Positions 32,654 to 41,248 are shown, counted from the stretch's first letter. The stretch is DNA of 48,693 nucleotides from an uncultured Bacteroidales bacterium (GCA_900316845.1 ONEG01000017.1:1-48693); one strand, 5' to 3'. The notes: generated by a model from the sequence alone, not told the origin. Numbers and translations are program-made.

Positions 32654-33379
32654 TTAGTGTATTTGATATTCTTTTTCCATTTCGCGTTGTTGGATCTCCG
32701 CTTCTTTCCGGAGTCGCTCTTGTTCTTTTTTCGCCTTGGCGCGGGCACGCTCAGCCGCAGAGGTATGCTTGATCGGCCAATACCATCCTAAATTGATACT
32801 CAGATCCATCGGACTGGCCATGTTGTATTTGTCGGTCACGTTTGTTCCCACTATACCTCCGAAGGAGTAATCAAACCGCACTTCCAACTCATACGCCCCG
32901 GCGTTCTTTGTGCGGACATAGAAACCCGTCCCTGCCGCTAATCCCCAGTCGAAAGGATGGGTGATAGCGTTACTCTCATCCCATACGCAGTAACCGATCT
33001 GCGGACCGAGATTGAAGATCCACCGGCAAACCTCGCTTCCGAAATTGAGGTGCATGAGGATCGGTAATTCGATGTAGTGCAAGTTATGCGGTGTACCGGA
33101 TTGTTTCCATCCGCGGTGCAAGTAGTTCAGCTCCATCTGGAAGTGGCAGTATTTATGTCCGGCAAAGCGGAACACAACTCCTGCATTGCCTCCCAAGACG
33201 CACGCGTCGGTAATGGGACTCATGCCTTCTGCTGCCGGACGGAAGATGACCGAACCGGCACTCACACCTCCGTGTGCTCCGACCCAGTACTCAGGCACTT
33301 TCATCCTCGGCTGCGCTTCCGCAGCCAAAAATCCCATGATGCCAAGCACCCAAACTACTATGTACCTATATCCTTTCAC
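32654..33379 (-). CDS. PorT-like outer-membrane beta-barrel protein
   Basis: A 241-residue protein with a signal peptide (about 1-22, ending AEAQ) and an eight-strand barrel of the Bacteroidota outer-membrane beta-barrel type (VGAHGGVSAGSVIF, MELNYLHRGW, HYIELPILMHLNFG, FNLGPQIGYCVW, LEVRFDYSFGGIVG, DLSINLGWYWP). This strand order fits PorT family proteins, some of which serve the T9SS. A Lys/Glu/Arg-rich helical tail (about 200-241) extends past the barrel. The start codon is GTG, behind a run of 8-base CGTTnnnT repeats; no ATG is in frame nearby. Confidence 0.7.
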   Translation of the reverse strand: MKGYRYIVVWVLGIMGFLAAEAQPRMKVPEYWVGAHGGVSAGSVIFRPAAEGMSPITDACVLGGNAGVVFRFAGHKYCHFQMELNYLHRGWKQSGTPHNLHYIELPILMHLNFGSEVCRWIFNLGPQIGYCVWDESNAITHPFDWGLAAGTGFYVRTKNAGAYELEVRFDYSFGGIVGTNVTDKYNMASPMDLSINLGWYWPIKHTSAAERARAKAKKEQERLRKEAEIQQREMEKEYQIH

Positions 33380-33380
33380 C

Positions 33381-33404
33381 CGTTTACTCGTTCATTCGTT
33401 ACCT
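33381..33404. repeat. 8-base tandem array CGTTnnnT across the LysM-hybrid stop
   Basis: CGTTTACT, CGTTCATT and CGTTACCT follow in register, and the stop codon of the gene at 33399 lies within the last two units. The same CGTTnnnn unit occurs in frame inside gldG at 35855-35892. Confidence 0.65.
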
Positions 33405-34820
33405 TTTACAAACTACTTTCACGCCGGCATTCTGGTATCCGCCATTCTGTACTTTCACCCACCGGATCTCGGATTGCAATCCTTCGTGTGCCTTTTCCCC
33501 GTGTAACCGGGTCAAAGCAGCGGACATCAGATCGTATCCCAATAAGTCATACCGCGGCGCTTCGCTTGTGTGGTCGTTAACGTAATAATCTGCCCATTGT
33601 GCATCATACATCTCCCATCCTTCCGAACGGGTGAAGACAGTGGTATATACCTGCGGCAGATCGATGGTCTCTTTCTGCCATGCATACCGGCTGACCAAAC
33701 GAATCCGGTAGCCCTCCGTCTGTAACTTATACAGATGGGACAGCAGCACACGAATATGTTGGAATCGGTCGGAATGCAGAATGACGAGGTTTTCCTTATC
33801 TCTATCCAATGCATAATAGGCGCTGTCGTTCAGCAGGTCCCGCATCGTCAGTTTCTGATACCCGATACCTTGCTTATTCATGGCGCTTCGCAGCGTACGG
33901 ATGGAGGATGACAGATCGCTCTCGCGCACGTCGATAGCTACGCAATGGATCGCTTCGCCTTTCGTCTTGATCCACTGGCAAAGGCTGTCTGCCTCTTGGT
34001 CGGCTGTGGAGTTAAACTGCAAGGCATATGGATGTGCCTCTAACTCCACATTGTCGCTAAACGGCAGTATCAGGGGTACTTCATGTTGGTCGCACCAGGT
34101 AGCCACTCGCTCTATCTGAATCGGATAAACGGGTCCGATGATGGCTTGTACGCTATCTAACTCTGTGCTGTCACAGAGGGCATTCACTTTTCGCTCGCTG
34201 CGTTCGGTGTCATAGACGCGCAGACGGTATAAAGTGCTGTCGTTCTGTTTCTCGCTCAAGGCAATCAATGCTCCTTGGTAGAACTCCATCATTCGGTCGG
34301 CATTCACGCTCCGCTTCGTCTGCCGGCTCTCGAAAGGTAGCATCAATGCCAACTCCACTACTTTCCTTGTCTTCGGGAGAACGGAGTCTTCTTCCGTAAT
34401 CACGGTATCTCGTAATCCCGTAATTACGGTATCCTGTATTTCCGTCTTTACGGTATTTGTCGGTTGCGGCTCTACCTGCGGTTGGCCAATTTCCTCACCG
34501 CCAATACGTGTCTCCGTAATGATGGTCTGGACGACTTGGGCTTCGGTCACTTTGACTACCGGCCTTTTGGTCGGGATCAGCAAGGTCTCGCCGTAGTGCA
34601 GACCGCGCTCGCGCAGTTGCGGATTGAGACGGATGATCTCGCTCTGGCTCACTCCGAAATTGACGCCGATTCGGTAGAGCCCTATACTGCGTTCCACCTC
34701 ATAGCGATATACCTCTTCGCCGTCAATCGTGTCCAGCGGATAGTTCAGCAACTCTTGGGCCCGGATACTCGTCATGGCAACCAGAGCTGCTAAAATGAAA
34801 AAGATTCTTCTACTCCTCAT
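33399..34820 (-). CDS. LysM domain plus periplasmic-binding-protein-like hybrid
   Basis: An exported protein of 473 residues. A signal peptide (about 1-21, ending IRAQ) is followed by a LysM-like module (YEVERSIGLYRIGVNFGVSQSEIIRLNPQL to LLIPTKRP, about 38-87) and a Thr/Val/Gln-rich linker. The C-terminal part from about 155 resembles type I periplasmic-binding proteins (VVELALMLPFES, DRMMEFYQGALIAL, IIGPVYPIQIERV, VPLILPFSDN). It probably binds peptidoglycan and senses or scaffolds something; no ABC transporter is nearby. The linker contains an in-frame short repeat (DTVITGLRDTVITEED). Confidence 0.75.
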   Translation of the reverse strand: MRSRRIFFILAALVAMTSIRAQELLNYPLDTIDGEEVYRYEVERSIGLYRIGVNFGVSQSEIIRLNPQLRERGLHYGETLLIPTKRPVVKVTEAQVVQTIITETRIGGEEIGQPQVEPQPTNTVKTEIQDTVITGLRDTVITEEDSVLPKTRKVVELALMLPFESRQTKRSVNADRMMEFYQGALIALSEKQNDSTLYRLRVYDTERSERKVNALCDSTELDSVQAIIGPVYPIQIERVATWCDQHEVPLILPFSDNVELEAHPYALQFNSTADQEADSLCQWIKTKGEAIHCVAIDVRESDLSSSIRTLRSAMNKQGIGYQKLTMRDLLNDSAYYALDRDKENLVILHSDRFQHIRVLLSHLYKLQTEGYRIRLVSRYAWQKETIDLPQVYTTVFTRSEGWEMYDAQWADYYVNDHTSEAPRYDLLGYDLMSAALTRLHGEKAHEGLQSEIRWVKVQNGGYQNAGVKVVCKR

Positions 34821-34830
34821 ATTGCTTTCT

Positions 34831-34877
34831 TCTTTGAGCGGCTTTGCCGCGGTCTTTCTACTTTCGACTTTCTACTG
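34831..34877. repeat. Dispersed hairpin element plus heptamers (copy A)
   Basis: A 27-base element (34831-34857) with the hairpin GCGGC-TTT-GCCGC is followed by CTACTTT, CGACTTT and CTACTG heptamers, the last of which holds the gldG stop codon. The 27-base part is identical to 46941-46967, and a reverse-complement copy differing only in the loop lies at 41209-41235. Confidence 0.85.
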
Positions 34878-36530
34878 TCTTTCGTATTTTCTCTTTCTTA
34901 CTACAAACACTATGCCGCCGATCAATGCCAAGATAGCTACCGGCAGGATAGTACTAAAGGCTTGAATGCCTGCGCGCTGCTCATGTGCGCGTTTGTCGTT
35001 GAGCAATCGCAATGCCACGCTTTTCTCCCGCAGGGCGATCAGTCCGTCGCCGTCCGTGAGCCACAGTACCGCGTTTGTCGCAAAATCGCGGTTGGAGAAC
35101 TGCATGCCGCTGTAGCGGTCATAACCCATCGGCAGCGCCTGGTTCTTCATCGTCTCGTTGATCATCACACTTCCGCTGCCGATGACCACTTGCCGGGTCT
35201 TTGCGCTGCTCTTTCGGATCGGCTCGTCTGTCTCAATACCTTCCGGTGCCATGCGGTGCGCAAAAGCGCTGGGGAAAGAACCTTCCATGGACACTGCCAC
35301 CGGCACATATTGGTAAGCAAAAGTGCTCATGTCGGGATTCAGGTCGTTCAGATCCACTTCTCCCGGTGTTGCCGTCACGCGGCTGGCGGTCGAGGTGGCT
35401 AACAGGACACGTTTCTCTATACCATCTTCGCCTCCCACTGCATCTATCGGGCTGACAAACGTACTCATCACTTGGCCTAAGTCTTTCGTGATCGGCGAAC
35501 CTTGGCTGGTGAGCAGCAGCGGTGCGTACGTCCATGGCATCGGTTGCAGATTCGGCTGCTGCGGGTCGCTGCTGACATTCACCGGTATCGGCAGGCATTG
35601 GATGTCTTGTACCAACGCAGGGTTGACACGTACGCCGTAGCGGAAGAGCATGTCTGTCAGCCCTAAATCCAAGGGCAGGATAGGGGTGAAGCCTTCGCGT
35701 TGCAACACTTCTTCGCTCAGCTTCACGCCGTTAAGCGACCATAGAACCGCTCCGCCGCGCATGATGTACTGGTCGATGACGAAGCGCTCCTGTTCACTGA
35801 AGGCGGTCTGCGGATTCAGTACAATAACCGCTTTGTATCCGTCTAAGATATGCGCGTTAACCCGTTCATTCGTTAACTCGTTCATCGTTACGCTTCCCCG
35901 ATCGACCTGGAAATACTTGCTTAGGGCACTCATCAGGTCGTACGTGTGCGCTTCGTCGGGTTCGCCGTGTCCTTCGAGGATCGCTACGCGCGGTGTCTCT
36001 GTCTGCTGCAAGAGATGCAAGGCTTCCATGAAGGCGAACTCCAACTGCTCAATGCTGGCATTCAGGTTCTCTTCGCCGCTGAGGCCTCTGGTGTTCTTGA
36101 GAAGCGTCACCACCGCGCGCTTTCCGTTGTACTCTATGATTGCGTAAGGATAGACGGTGGTCTGTGCGGTCTTGCCGTTCTGCTCGCGCTCATGAATGAC
36201 GATCGGTCGGAGGCCCAGCGAATCCGTCAATCCGTTCTCTTGTGCGGCGCTCCATCCATCCTTCACGCGTATGTCTGCATAGACGGCGAGCTCCTCCAAG
36301 GTCTCTTCGGTGGCTTTCTTGAGACGCCGGAAACCCGCATTGAGATCTCCGCCCAAGAGCAGCGTAACCTCTGCTCTATGGTCTAAGAGTGAAAGCATCT
36401 TCTTGCTTGATTCACTCAAGCTATAGTGCTTGTCGTCCGTCAAGTCCCAACGAACCGGTCGGAGCTCCAAAACTCCGATCAGCAGCAGCCACAGGCCGCA
36501 GAGAAATATGTAATAGCTGTACTTACGCAA
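34872..36530 (-). CDS. gldG: GldG, gliding-motility/ABC-type auxiliary protein
   Basis: A 552-residue inner-membrane protein with a TM near the N-terminus (YYIFLCGLWLLLIGVLEL) and one at the C-terminus (ILPVAILALIGGIVFVV). Between them lies the periplasmic ABC-type uncharacterised domain (WDLTDDKHYSLSESSKKML, VAILEGHGEPDEAHTYDLMSAL, VLNPQTAFSEQERFVIDQYIMRGGAVLW). GldG works with GldA and GldF in F. johnsoniae gliding. Neither partner is adjacent here. The start is a TTG with a stop one codon before it, directly beside a repeat copy, so the original start may have been lost. A CGTTnnnn repeat lies in frame at 35855-35892. Confidence 0.85.
   Translation of the reverse strand: MRKYSYYIFLCGLWLLLIGVLELRPVRWDLTDDKHYSLSESSKKMLSLLDHRAEVTLLLGGDLNAGFRRLKKATEETLEELAVYADIRVKDGWSAAQENGLTDSLGLRPIVIHEREQNGKTAQTTVYPYAIIEYNGKRAVVTLLKNTRGLSGEENLNASIEQLEFAFMEALHLLQQTETPRVAILEGHGEPDEAHTYDLMSALSKYFQVDRGSVTMNELTNERVNAHILDGYKAVIVLNPQTAFSEQERFVIDQYIMRGGAVLWSLNGVKLSEEVLQREGFTPILPLDLGLTDMLFRYGVRVNPALVQDIQCLPIPVNVSSDPQQPNLQPMPWTYAPLLLTSQGSPITKDLGQVMSTFVSPIDAVGGEDGIEKRVLLATSTASRVTATPGEVDLNDLNPDMSTFAYQYVPVAVSMEGSFPSAFAHRMAPEGIETDEPIRKSSAKTRQVVIGSGSVMINETMKNQALPMGYDRYSGMQFSNRDFATNAVLWLTDGDGLIALREKSVALRLLNDKRAHEQRAGIQAFSTILPVAILALIGGIVFVVRKRKYERQ
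35855..35892. repeat. 8-base CGTTnnnn array in frame within gldG
   Basis: CGTTAACC, CGTTCATT and CGTTAACT are followed by the 7-base units CGTTCAT and CGTTACG. On the coding strand this reads MNELTNERVN. The unit is the same as in the array at 33381-33404, which overlaps a stop codon. Confidence 0.65.
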
Positions 36531-36661
36531 ATCTTAAAAATAGTACATTTTCGAGGTGAATTTTACCCATTTGGGGACCTTACTTACCCCTTACGAAAGT
36601 CTTATTTAGGTCTTACTTAGGTCTTACCGGGTAAAATCTTAAAAATAGTACATTTTTGAGG
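36529..36661. repeat. Repeat-bounded element between the PpiC gene and gldG
   Basis: A 28-base sequence (core CTTAAAAATAGTACATTTT) occurs at 36529-36556 and again at 36634-36661 with one difference. Between the copies lie an inverted pair, ATTTTACCC (36562-36570) and GGGTAAAAT, and three GGTCTTAnnTA-type words. The left copy abuts the gldG TTG start and the right copy abuts the stop of the PpiC gene, so the element fills the whole gap. Confidence 0.75.
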
Positions 36662-36664
36662 CGG

Positions 36665-38422
36665 TTACTTCTTTATTTTCTCCCAAACAGCCTCGTTGAT
36701 GTCCACAGTGTATTTCTCGCGGAGCGTCTTGATCCATGCTGCCTCCAGGTAATCCTGATAGTCGGTGGTCACTTTGCCTTTCTCGTCGCTCCATACCTCG
36801 GGTGCTTTGAGTTTCTTACCGATGCAAACGACTACCGGCATTTGCTCATTCGGAGTGAAGGAAGCTTTCTTGTCCTTGAAGCCGTATTTGTCGATAGCGC
36901 CGTTCTTGCCTTGCTCCCACAGACCGTGTTGCACTTTGACGTAGGTCACGCTGTCGCAGTTGACGCGGCGGGCAATATAACTCTGGATGGAGTCTGGCTC
37001 TGCACTCTTGATGATGGCTTGTGCTGCTTTAGCGCTGGATTTGTCTTTCGCCTGGATGAGGTATCCTTTCCAACGCGGAGCATCCCAGGTGTATTCTTTC
37101 TTGTGTGCTTTGAAATATGCCTCGAGGCCGGCAGTATCTTTAGCGGCTTTGTCCCATACCTCGCGCAGCGAAACCTCGAACAAGAGGATTCCGTCGTGGT
37201 ACTCCTGTACCAGATGGCGCAACTCCGGATATTTCTCCTCCAGATGCGCATCGGCATAAGCCTTCACCTCTTCGTCGCTCATCTCAGCCGGCAGGTGATA
37301 CTCTGCGCGGGCTTTGCGGGCAAAACTCTTATCTGCCTCGAGCGCACGCTCGTCACGCATCACTTGGCGTTGTACTTGTGAGCGGATACTGTCTAAAGGC
37401 TGAATACCGCGTTCGTCTTCTTTGTAGAGAATATGCCATCCGTACTGGGTACGAACCGGAGCGCTGATCTCGCCGGGCTTCATGTTGAAAGCGGCATTCT
37501 CGAACTCCTTGACCATCATACCTTTTCCGAACCATCCTAACTCACCGCCACGCGCGCTGCTTCCGCGGTCTTCGGACTCGATTTTTGCTACTTCTGCGAA
37601 GTTCTCCGGGCTTACGATGGCACGGATGCTATCTATCTGGGCTTTCTTGATGGCGTCCAGGCTGTCTGCCGGAACCATCTTCATGATGTGGCTGGCTTTG
37701 ACCTCCACATGGTCACGCTCCTCTTCTACCTTGACGATATGCCATCCGTATTGCGTGCGGAAAGGCTTGCTGATGCCGCCAACCGGGGTGTTATATACAG
37801 CTTCCTCCAGCGGATAGACATACCTGAACGGGGTGATCCATCCTAACTCGCCGCCGGTCTGCGCTACGTTCGGGTCGGTGCTCAAGTCACGTGCCACGAA
37901 CTCAAACGAGTCGGGTTTGCGAACCTTGCGGTTTCTGCCTCCGCGAACAGGGACCTCTTTGCCGACCGTGACGCGCAGGTAGGCATTGTTGATCTTCTCC
38001 CATGCCTCTGCCTGTGCTGCACCGTCAGCATTCATCGGACACTGGATGGCGATATGCGCTGCACGGCGGTCTTTCGCCAGATGCTGATAACTCATCTCAA
38101 TCAGGCTGTCCATGGCGGCTTCGTCCTGCAGGTATTTCGGCGTTGCTTGTGCGCGATAGCCCTTCAGCTCTTTCTTGAAAGCTTCCGTGGTGTCAATACC
38201 TTGTGCCTCGGCTTCTGCCACTTTGAGTTTGAAATTGATGAACATGTCCAGGTACTCGTCCATGGTCTTGGGATCCACGGCGCCGGCCTGGTTGTTTTTC
38301 TCGTAGATGTAGAGGAACTCCTCTGCACTCACTTCTTTACCATTGATAATCATCAGCGGTTTTTCTGCCCAAAGACTCAGGCTCATCGCCGCTGCGGCTA
38401 CAAATAAAATTGTCTTTTTCAT
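36665..38422 (-). CDS. Periplasmic peptidylprolyl isomerase with two parvulin domains
   Basis: A SurA/PpiD-type foldase of 585 residues that helps outer-membrane proteins fold. A signal peptide (about 1-19, ending LWAE) precedes a helical chaperone part and two PpiC domains, each ending in the same motif: TGGELGWITPF...FRTQYGWHIVKVEEE (about 190-245) and RGGELGWFGKG...VRTQYGWHILYKEDE (about 295-345). The C-terminal half is a third, more divergent region. The start overlaps the stop of the nrnA-like gene. It could serve T9SS barrels such as SprA, but that is inference. Confidence 0.9.
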   Translation of the reverse strand: MKKTILFVAAAAMSLSLWAEKPLMIINGKEVSAEEFLYIYEKNNQAGAVDPKTMDEYLDMFINFKLKVAEAEAQGIDTTEAFKKELKGYRAQATPKYLQDEAAMDSLIEMSYQHLAKDRRAAHIAIQCPMNADGAAQAEAWEKINNAYLRVTVGKEVPVRGGRNRKVRKPDSFEFVARDLSTDPNVAQTGGELGWITPFRYVYPLEEAVYNTPVGGISKPFRTQYGWHIVKVEEERDHVEVKASHIMKMVPADSLDAIKKAQIDSIRAIVSPENFAEVAKIESEDRGSSARGGELGWFGKGMMVKEFENAAFNMKPGEISAPVRTQYGWHILYKEDERGIQPLDSIRSQVQRQVMRDERALEADKSFARKARAEYHLPAEMSDEEVKAYADAHLEEKYPELRHLVQEYHDGILLFEVSLREVWDKAAKDTAGLEAYFKAHKKEYTWDAPRWKGYLIQAKDKSSAKAAQAIIKSAEPDSIQSYIARRVNCDSVTYVKVQHGLWEQGKNGAIDKYGFKDKKASFTPNEQMPVVVCIGKKLKAPEVWSDEKGKVTTDYQDYLEAAWIKTLREKYTVDINEAVWEKIKK

Positions 38423-39462
38423 TTCTTCAAATAGTTCTTATAGGTATTTTCTAATAATTTTACTGCTTGGTCGAGGCTTCCGAAGAGTTCTCCTCCGGAG
38501 GCGTTCATGTGTCCTCCGCCGTGGAAGACTTCGCTTGCCCAGATATTCACGGGTCGGTCTCCTTGCGAACGGAAGGAGATACGAATCCTCGGTTTGGGCG
38601 TGCCGGGTTTGGGGCGCTCTTCCCGCATGAAGACGGAGTAGAAGACGTCGCCGATCTGCAAAGGCATATTCACCAGACCCTCGCAATCGCCCTGCTTGTA
38701 GTGGTATTGCTCCAACTCAGAGGCAGTCAGAGTGATGAGCGCCAAGTGGTACTCCGGGAAGATGCGCATCTTGCGGTACAAAGCGTAGCCTGTAAGCCGC
38801 ATGCGGTCCGTCGAGTATTGGTTAAACACCCGGTCGTATATCTCATCTTTCTTTGCGCCCGCGCGTAAAAGAGAAGCGACAATCTCGTATATCTCCGGAT
38901 TATTGGAGTTATAGCTGAAATTGCCCGTATCAGTCATCAGACCGGTGTACAAACAAGTCGCTATCTCCTCCGTTAAACCTTCATTCGTTAACAGTCGGTA
39001 CACGATCTCGCACGCGGAACTCGCCTCGGGGTGGGAGTACATCTCCGTCCAGAGTCCGTCAGCGGGGCGATCCATTATATGATGGTCGATGAGGATCTTC
39101 TTGCATCCGTTTGCTATCATCTTCTCACCCATCGGCCCGATACGCTTCGGGTCATTGAAATCCGTGCAGATAATCAGATCCGCTTCTGCAATCAGTCTGT
39201 CGCATTCTTGCGCCTTCTGCTCGTAGATTCGTATCTCTTCTGCGCCCGGCATCCATCCTAAGAACGCCGGAAACGCGTTCGGCACGATGACACATGCACT
39301 CGCGCCTTCAGCGCGTTTAAACAGCGGCTCTGCCGCGTTCAACTGTGCCTCTGGCACGTTTAAACAGTTATAGAGTGCCAACGCCGATCCCATGGCATCT
39401 CCATCGGGCGCCATGTGGGTGAAAATGACAATATGTTGCGCGTTGTTAATTAACTCTTTCAT
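38419..39462 (-). CDS. DHH/DHHA1 phosphoesterase (NrnA-like)
   Basis: A 347-residue bifunctional-type enzyme that degrades short oligoribonucleotides and, in some members, pAp. DHH motifs are THMAPDGDAMGSALAL (about 15-30), ICTDFNDPKRIG, LIDHHIMD and MTDTGNFSYNS; the DHHA1 substrate loop is GGGHMNASGG near the C-terminus. All metal ligands look intact. Transcription starts from the promoter at 39484-39515. It is the first gene of the long minus-strand run. Confidence 0.9.
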   Translation of the reverse strand: MKELINNAQHIVIFTHMAPDGDAMGSALALYNCLNVPEAQLNAAEPLFKRAEGASACVIVPNAFPAFLGWMPGAEEIRIYEQKAQECDRLIAEADLIICTDFNDPKRIGPMGEKMIANGCKKILIDHHIMDRPADGLWTEMYSHPEASSACEIVYRLLTNEGLTEEIATCLYTGLMTDTGNFSYNSNNPEIYEIVASLLRAGAKKDEIYDRVFNQYSTDRMRLTGYALYRKMRIFPEYHLALITLTASELEQYHYKQGDCEGLVNMPLQIGDVFYSVFMREERPKPGTPKPRIRISFRSQGDRPVNIWASEVFHGGGHMNASGGELFGSLDQAVKLLENTYKNYLKK

Positions 39463-39483
39463 ACTACATCACGAAAAATCGCG

Positions 39484-39515
39484 CAAAGATACTAAAAAAA
39501 ATTGATATATACAAA
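39484..39515 (-). promoter_or_regulatory. Promoter for the nrnA-like gene
   Basis: TTTG (39515-39512), 20 bases, then TATCTTTG (39491-39484) on the minus strand, a full match to the Bacteroidota consensus, 22 bases ahead of the start codon. Confidence 0.85.
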
Positions 39516-39539
39516 TAATTCGAAAAAAATGAGCAAATG

Positions 39540-39571
39540 TTTGCATATATGCAATTTTTGTTGTACCTTTG
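39540..39571 (+). promoter_or_regulatory. Promoter for the metallo-hydrolase gene, with a palindrome in the spacer
   Basis: TTTG (39540-39543), 20 bases, then TACCTTTG (39564-39571), a full match to the consensus. The spacer begins with the perfect palindrome TTGCATATATGCAA (39541-39554), which overlaps the -33 box. It lies back to back with the promoter at 39484-39515, so one bound protein could affect both directions. Confidence 0.85.
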
Positions 39572-39588
39572 CAGGCTGAATTGGTAAT

Positions 39589-40422
39589 ATGGAGGAAAAC
39601 GGACTTATATTCAGATGTTTTGCGAGTGGAAGTAGCGGCAACTGCTACTATCTCGGTACGCGTCAACGGGGTGTTCTCATTGATGCGGGCATCTCTGCGC
39701 GGCAGATACAGAAGTGTCTGCGCGAGATGGGTCTGGATTTTCCGAATATCATGGGCGTCCTCGTGACGCACGACCATGCGGATCACATTCGCGCGGTCGG
39801 GACGCTGGGCGAGCGCGTGCATCTGCCTATCTATACGACCGCGGAGATACATGAGGGTATAGACCGCAACTACGGCGTACGAGAGAAACTGCGTACCAGC
39901 CGCCGCTATTTTGAACTCGGCAAGGAGTGGGAACTCTTTGATATGAAGATCAATACCTTCCATATCGAGCACGACTCGACGGACTGTTTAGGGTACTGCA
40001 TCGATTATATGGACCAGCGTTTTGTGCTCATGACCGATTGCGGTTCTATCAACGAAGAGATGGAGGCGTATATCCGCACAGCGAACCACCTGGTGATCGA
40101 GGCAAACCACGACGAACACATGCTGCTCAACGGTCCTTATCCGACCTATCTCAAGCAGCGTATTCTCTCGCCTCGCGGGCATCAGAGCAATGATGTATGC
40201 GGCGAACTGTTGGAGCGCAACTGGCATCCCGAGCTGCGTAACGTCTGGTTATGCCACCTCTCGCTGGAGAACAACGACCCGCAGGTGGCGTTCGATACCG
40301 TCTCGTCGTATCTGGAGGAGATAGAGATCCTGCCGGGGAAAGATATCTTCCTCAAGGCACTCGAGCGGCTTTCGCCCAGCCCCGTCTATGAGCTCAACGA
40401 CAAAATGATTACCGAAAACTGA
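39589..40422 (+). CDS. Metallo-beta-lactamase-fold hydrolase (YycJ/WalJ-like)
   Basis: A 277-residue protein of the YycJ group. FRCFASGSSGNCYYL (about 7-21) is the family start, THDHADHIR (about 59-67) is the HxHxDH metal motif, and VLMTDCGSINEEM and HLVIEANHDEHML carry further ligands (Asp, His). Members act on nucleic acid 5' ends or link to cell-wall control; the exact substrate here is open. The stop codon lies inside a heptamer array (40418-40445). Confidence 0.88.
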   Translation: MEENGLIFRCFASGSSGNCYYLGTRQRGVLIDAGISARQIQKCLREMGLDFPNIMGVLVTHDHADHIRAVGTLGERVHLPIYTTAEIHEGIDRNYGVREKLRTSRRYFELGKEWELFDMKINTFHIEHDSTDCLGYCIDYMDQRFVLMTDCGSINEEMEAYIRTANHLVIEANHDEHMLLNGPYPTYLKQRILSPRGHQSNDVCGELLERNWHPELRNVWLCHLSLENNDPQVAFDTVSSYLEEIEILPGKDIFLKALERLSPSPVYELNDKMITEN

Positions 40423-40445
40423 ATACTGAATACTGAAAACTGAAT
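40418..40445. repeat. Heptamer array ACTGAAT at the metallo-hydrolase stop
   Basis: ACTGAAT, ACTGAAT, ACTGAAA and ACTGAAT run in 7-base register, and the TGA of the first unit is the stop codon. The array ends 6 bases before the next start codon. Confidence 0.8.
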
Positions 40446-40451
40446 ACCCCT

Positions 40452-41189
40452 ATGATAGAACGATTAGTAATTATTCCGACTTACAACGAGAAAGAGAACA
40501 TTGAGGCAATCATCACTGCCGTCATGGAGTTACCGATCCTGTTTCAAGTGCTGGTTATTGATGACGGTTCGCCTGATGGCACTGCAGACATCGTCAAGAA
40601 GATGATGAAAGGGAAGTACAAAGGCTGTATTGACCTCATCGAACGCGAAGGGAAACAAGGCTTGGGAACCGCCTATATTGCCGGTTTCAAGTGGGCTATC
40701 GAGCACAAAGCGAACTATATCTTCGAGATGGACGCTGACTTCAGCCATAACCCGCAGGACCTGCTCAAACTCTACGACGCGTGCGCCGTACATGGCGCTG
40801 ATCTGGCTATCGGTAGCCGTTACGTCACCGGCGTCAATGTGGTGAACTGGCCTATGGGACGCGTCCTGATGTCTTATTTCGCATCCAAATATGTGCGGTT
40901 CGTGCTCGGCGTGGACATCCATGACACGACCGCCGGATTCGTCTGCTACCGCCGTAAGACGCTGGAAACCATTGAGTTGGATAAGATTCGGTTCAAGGGG
41001 TATGCCTTCCAGATCGAGATGAAGTTCACTGCTTCCAAGTGCGGCGCGAAGATCACCGAAGTACCGATTATCTTTGTGAACCGCGTCTTAGGTTCGTCCA
41101 AGATGAGCGGAGGTATCTTCTCCGAGGCATTACTGGGCGTGATTCGGTTGAAAATTAGCAGCTGGTTTAGAAAATACCCCCAGATATAG
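40452..41189 (+). CDS. Polyprenol monophosphomannose synthase (DPM1-like)
   Basis: A family 2 glycosyltransferase of 245 residues that moves mannose or glucose from a nucleotide sugar to undecaprenyl phosphate at the cytosolic membrane face. Motifs are VIIPTYNEKENIEAII, VIDDGSPDGTADIV, FEMDADFSHNPQDL (metal-binding DAD) and HDTTAGFVCYRRKTLE. It lacks the C-terminal TM part of some homologues. It could feed a GT-C enzyme such as the YfhO protein, but no direct link is shown. Confidence 0.9.
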   Translation: MIERLVIIPTYNEKENIEAIITAVMELPILFQVLVIDDGSPDGTADIVKKMMKGKYKGCIDLIEREGKQGLGTAYIAGFKWAIEHKANYIFEMDADFSHNPQDLLKLYDACAVHGADLAIGSRYVTGVNVVNWPMGRVLMSYFASKYVRFVLGVDIHDTTAGFVCYRRKTLETIELDKIRFKGYAFQIEMKFTASKCGAKITEVPIIFVNRVLGSSKMSGGIFSEALLGVIRLKISSWFRKYPQI

Positions 41190-41208
41190 ACCGCTTTGCT
41201 AAAAGAAT

Positions 41209-41235
41209 AAAGACCGCGGCTGTGCCGCTCAAAGA
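41209..41235. repeat. Dispersed hairpin element (copy B, reverse orientation)
   Basis: Reverse-complement copy of the 27-base element at 34831 and 46941. Stem GCGGC/GCCGC is kept, and only the three loop bases differ. It lies just before the argS start and opens an upstream in-frame ATG that I regard as spurious. Confidence 0.8.
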
Positions 41236-41248
41236 AAAAAGACCTAAA

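Noticed and set aside
39469..39972. Minus-strand frame of 167 codons
   Set aside because: It overlaps the metallo-hydrolase gene, both divergent promoters and the start of the nrnA-like gene, and shows no domain.
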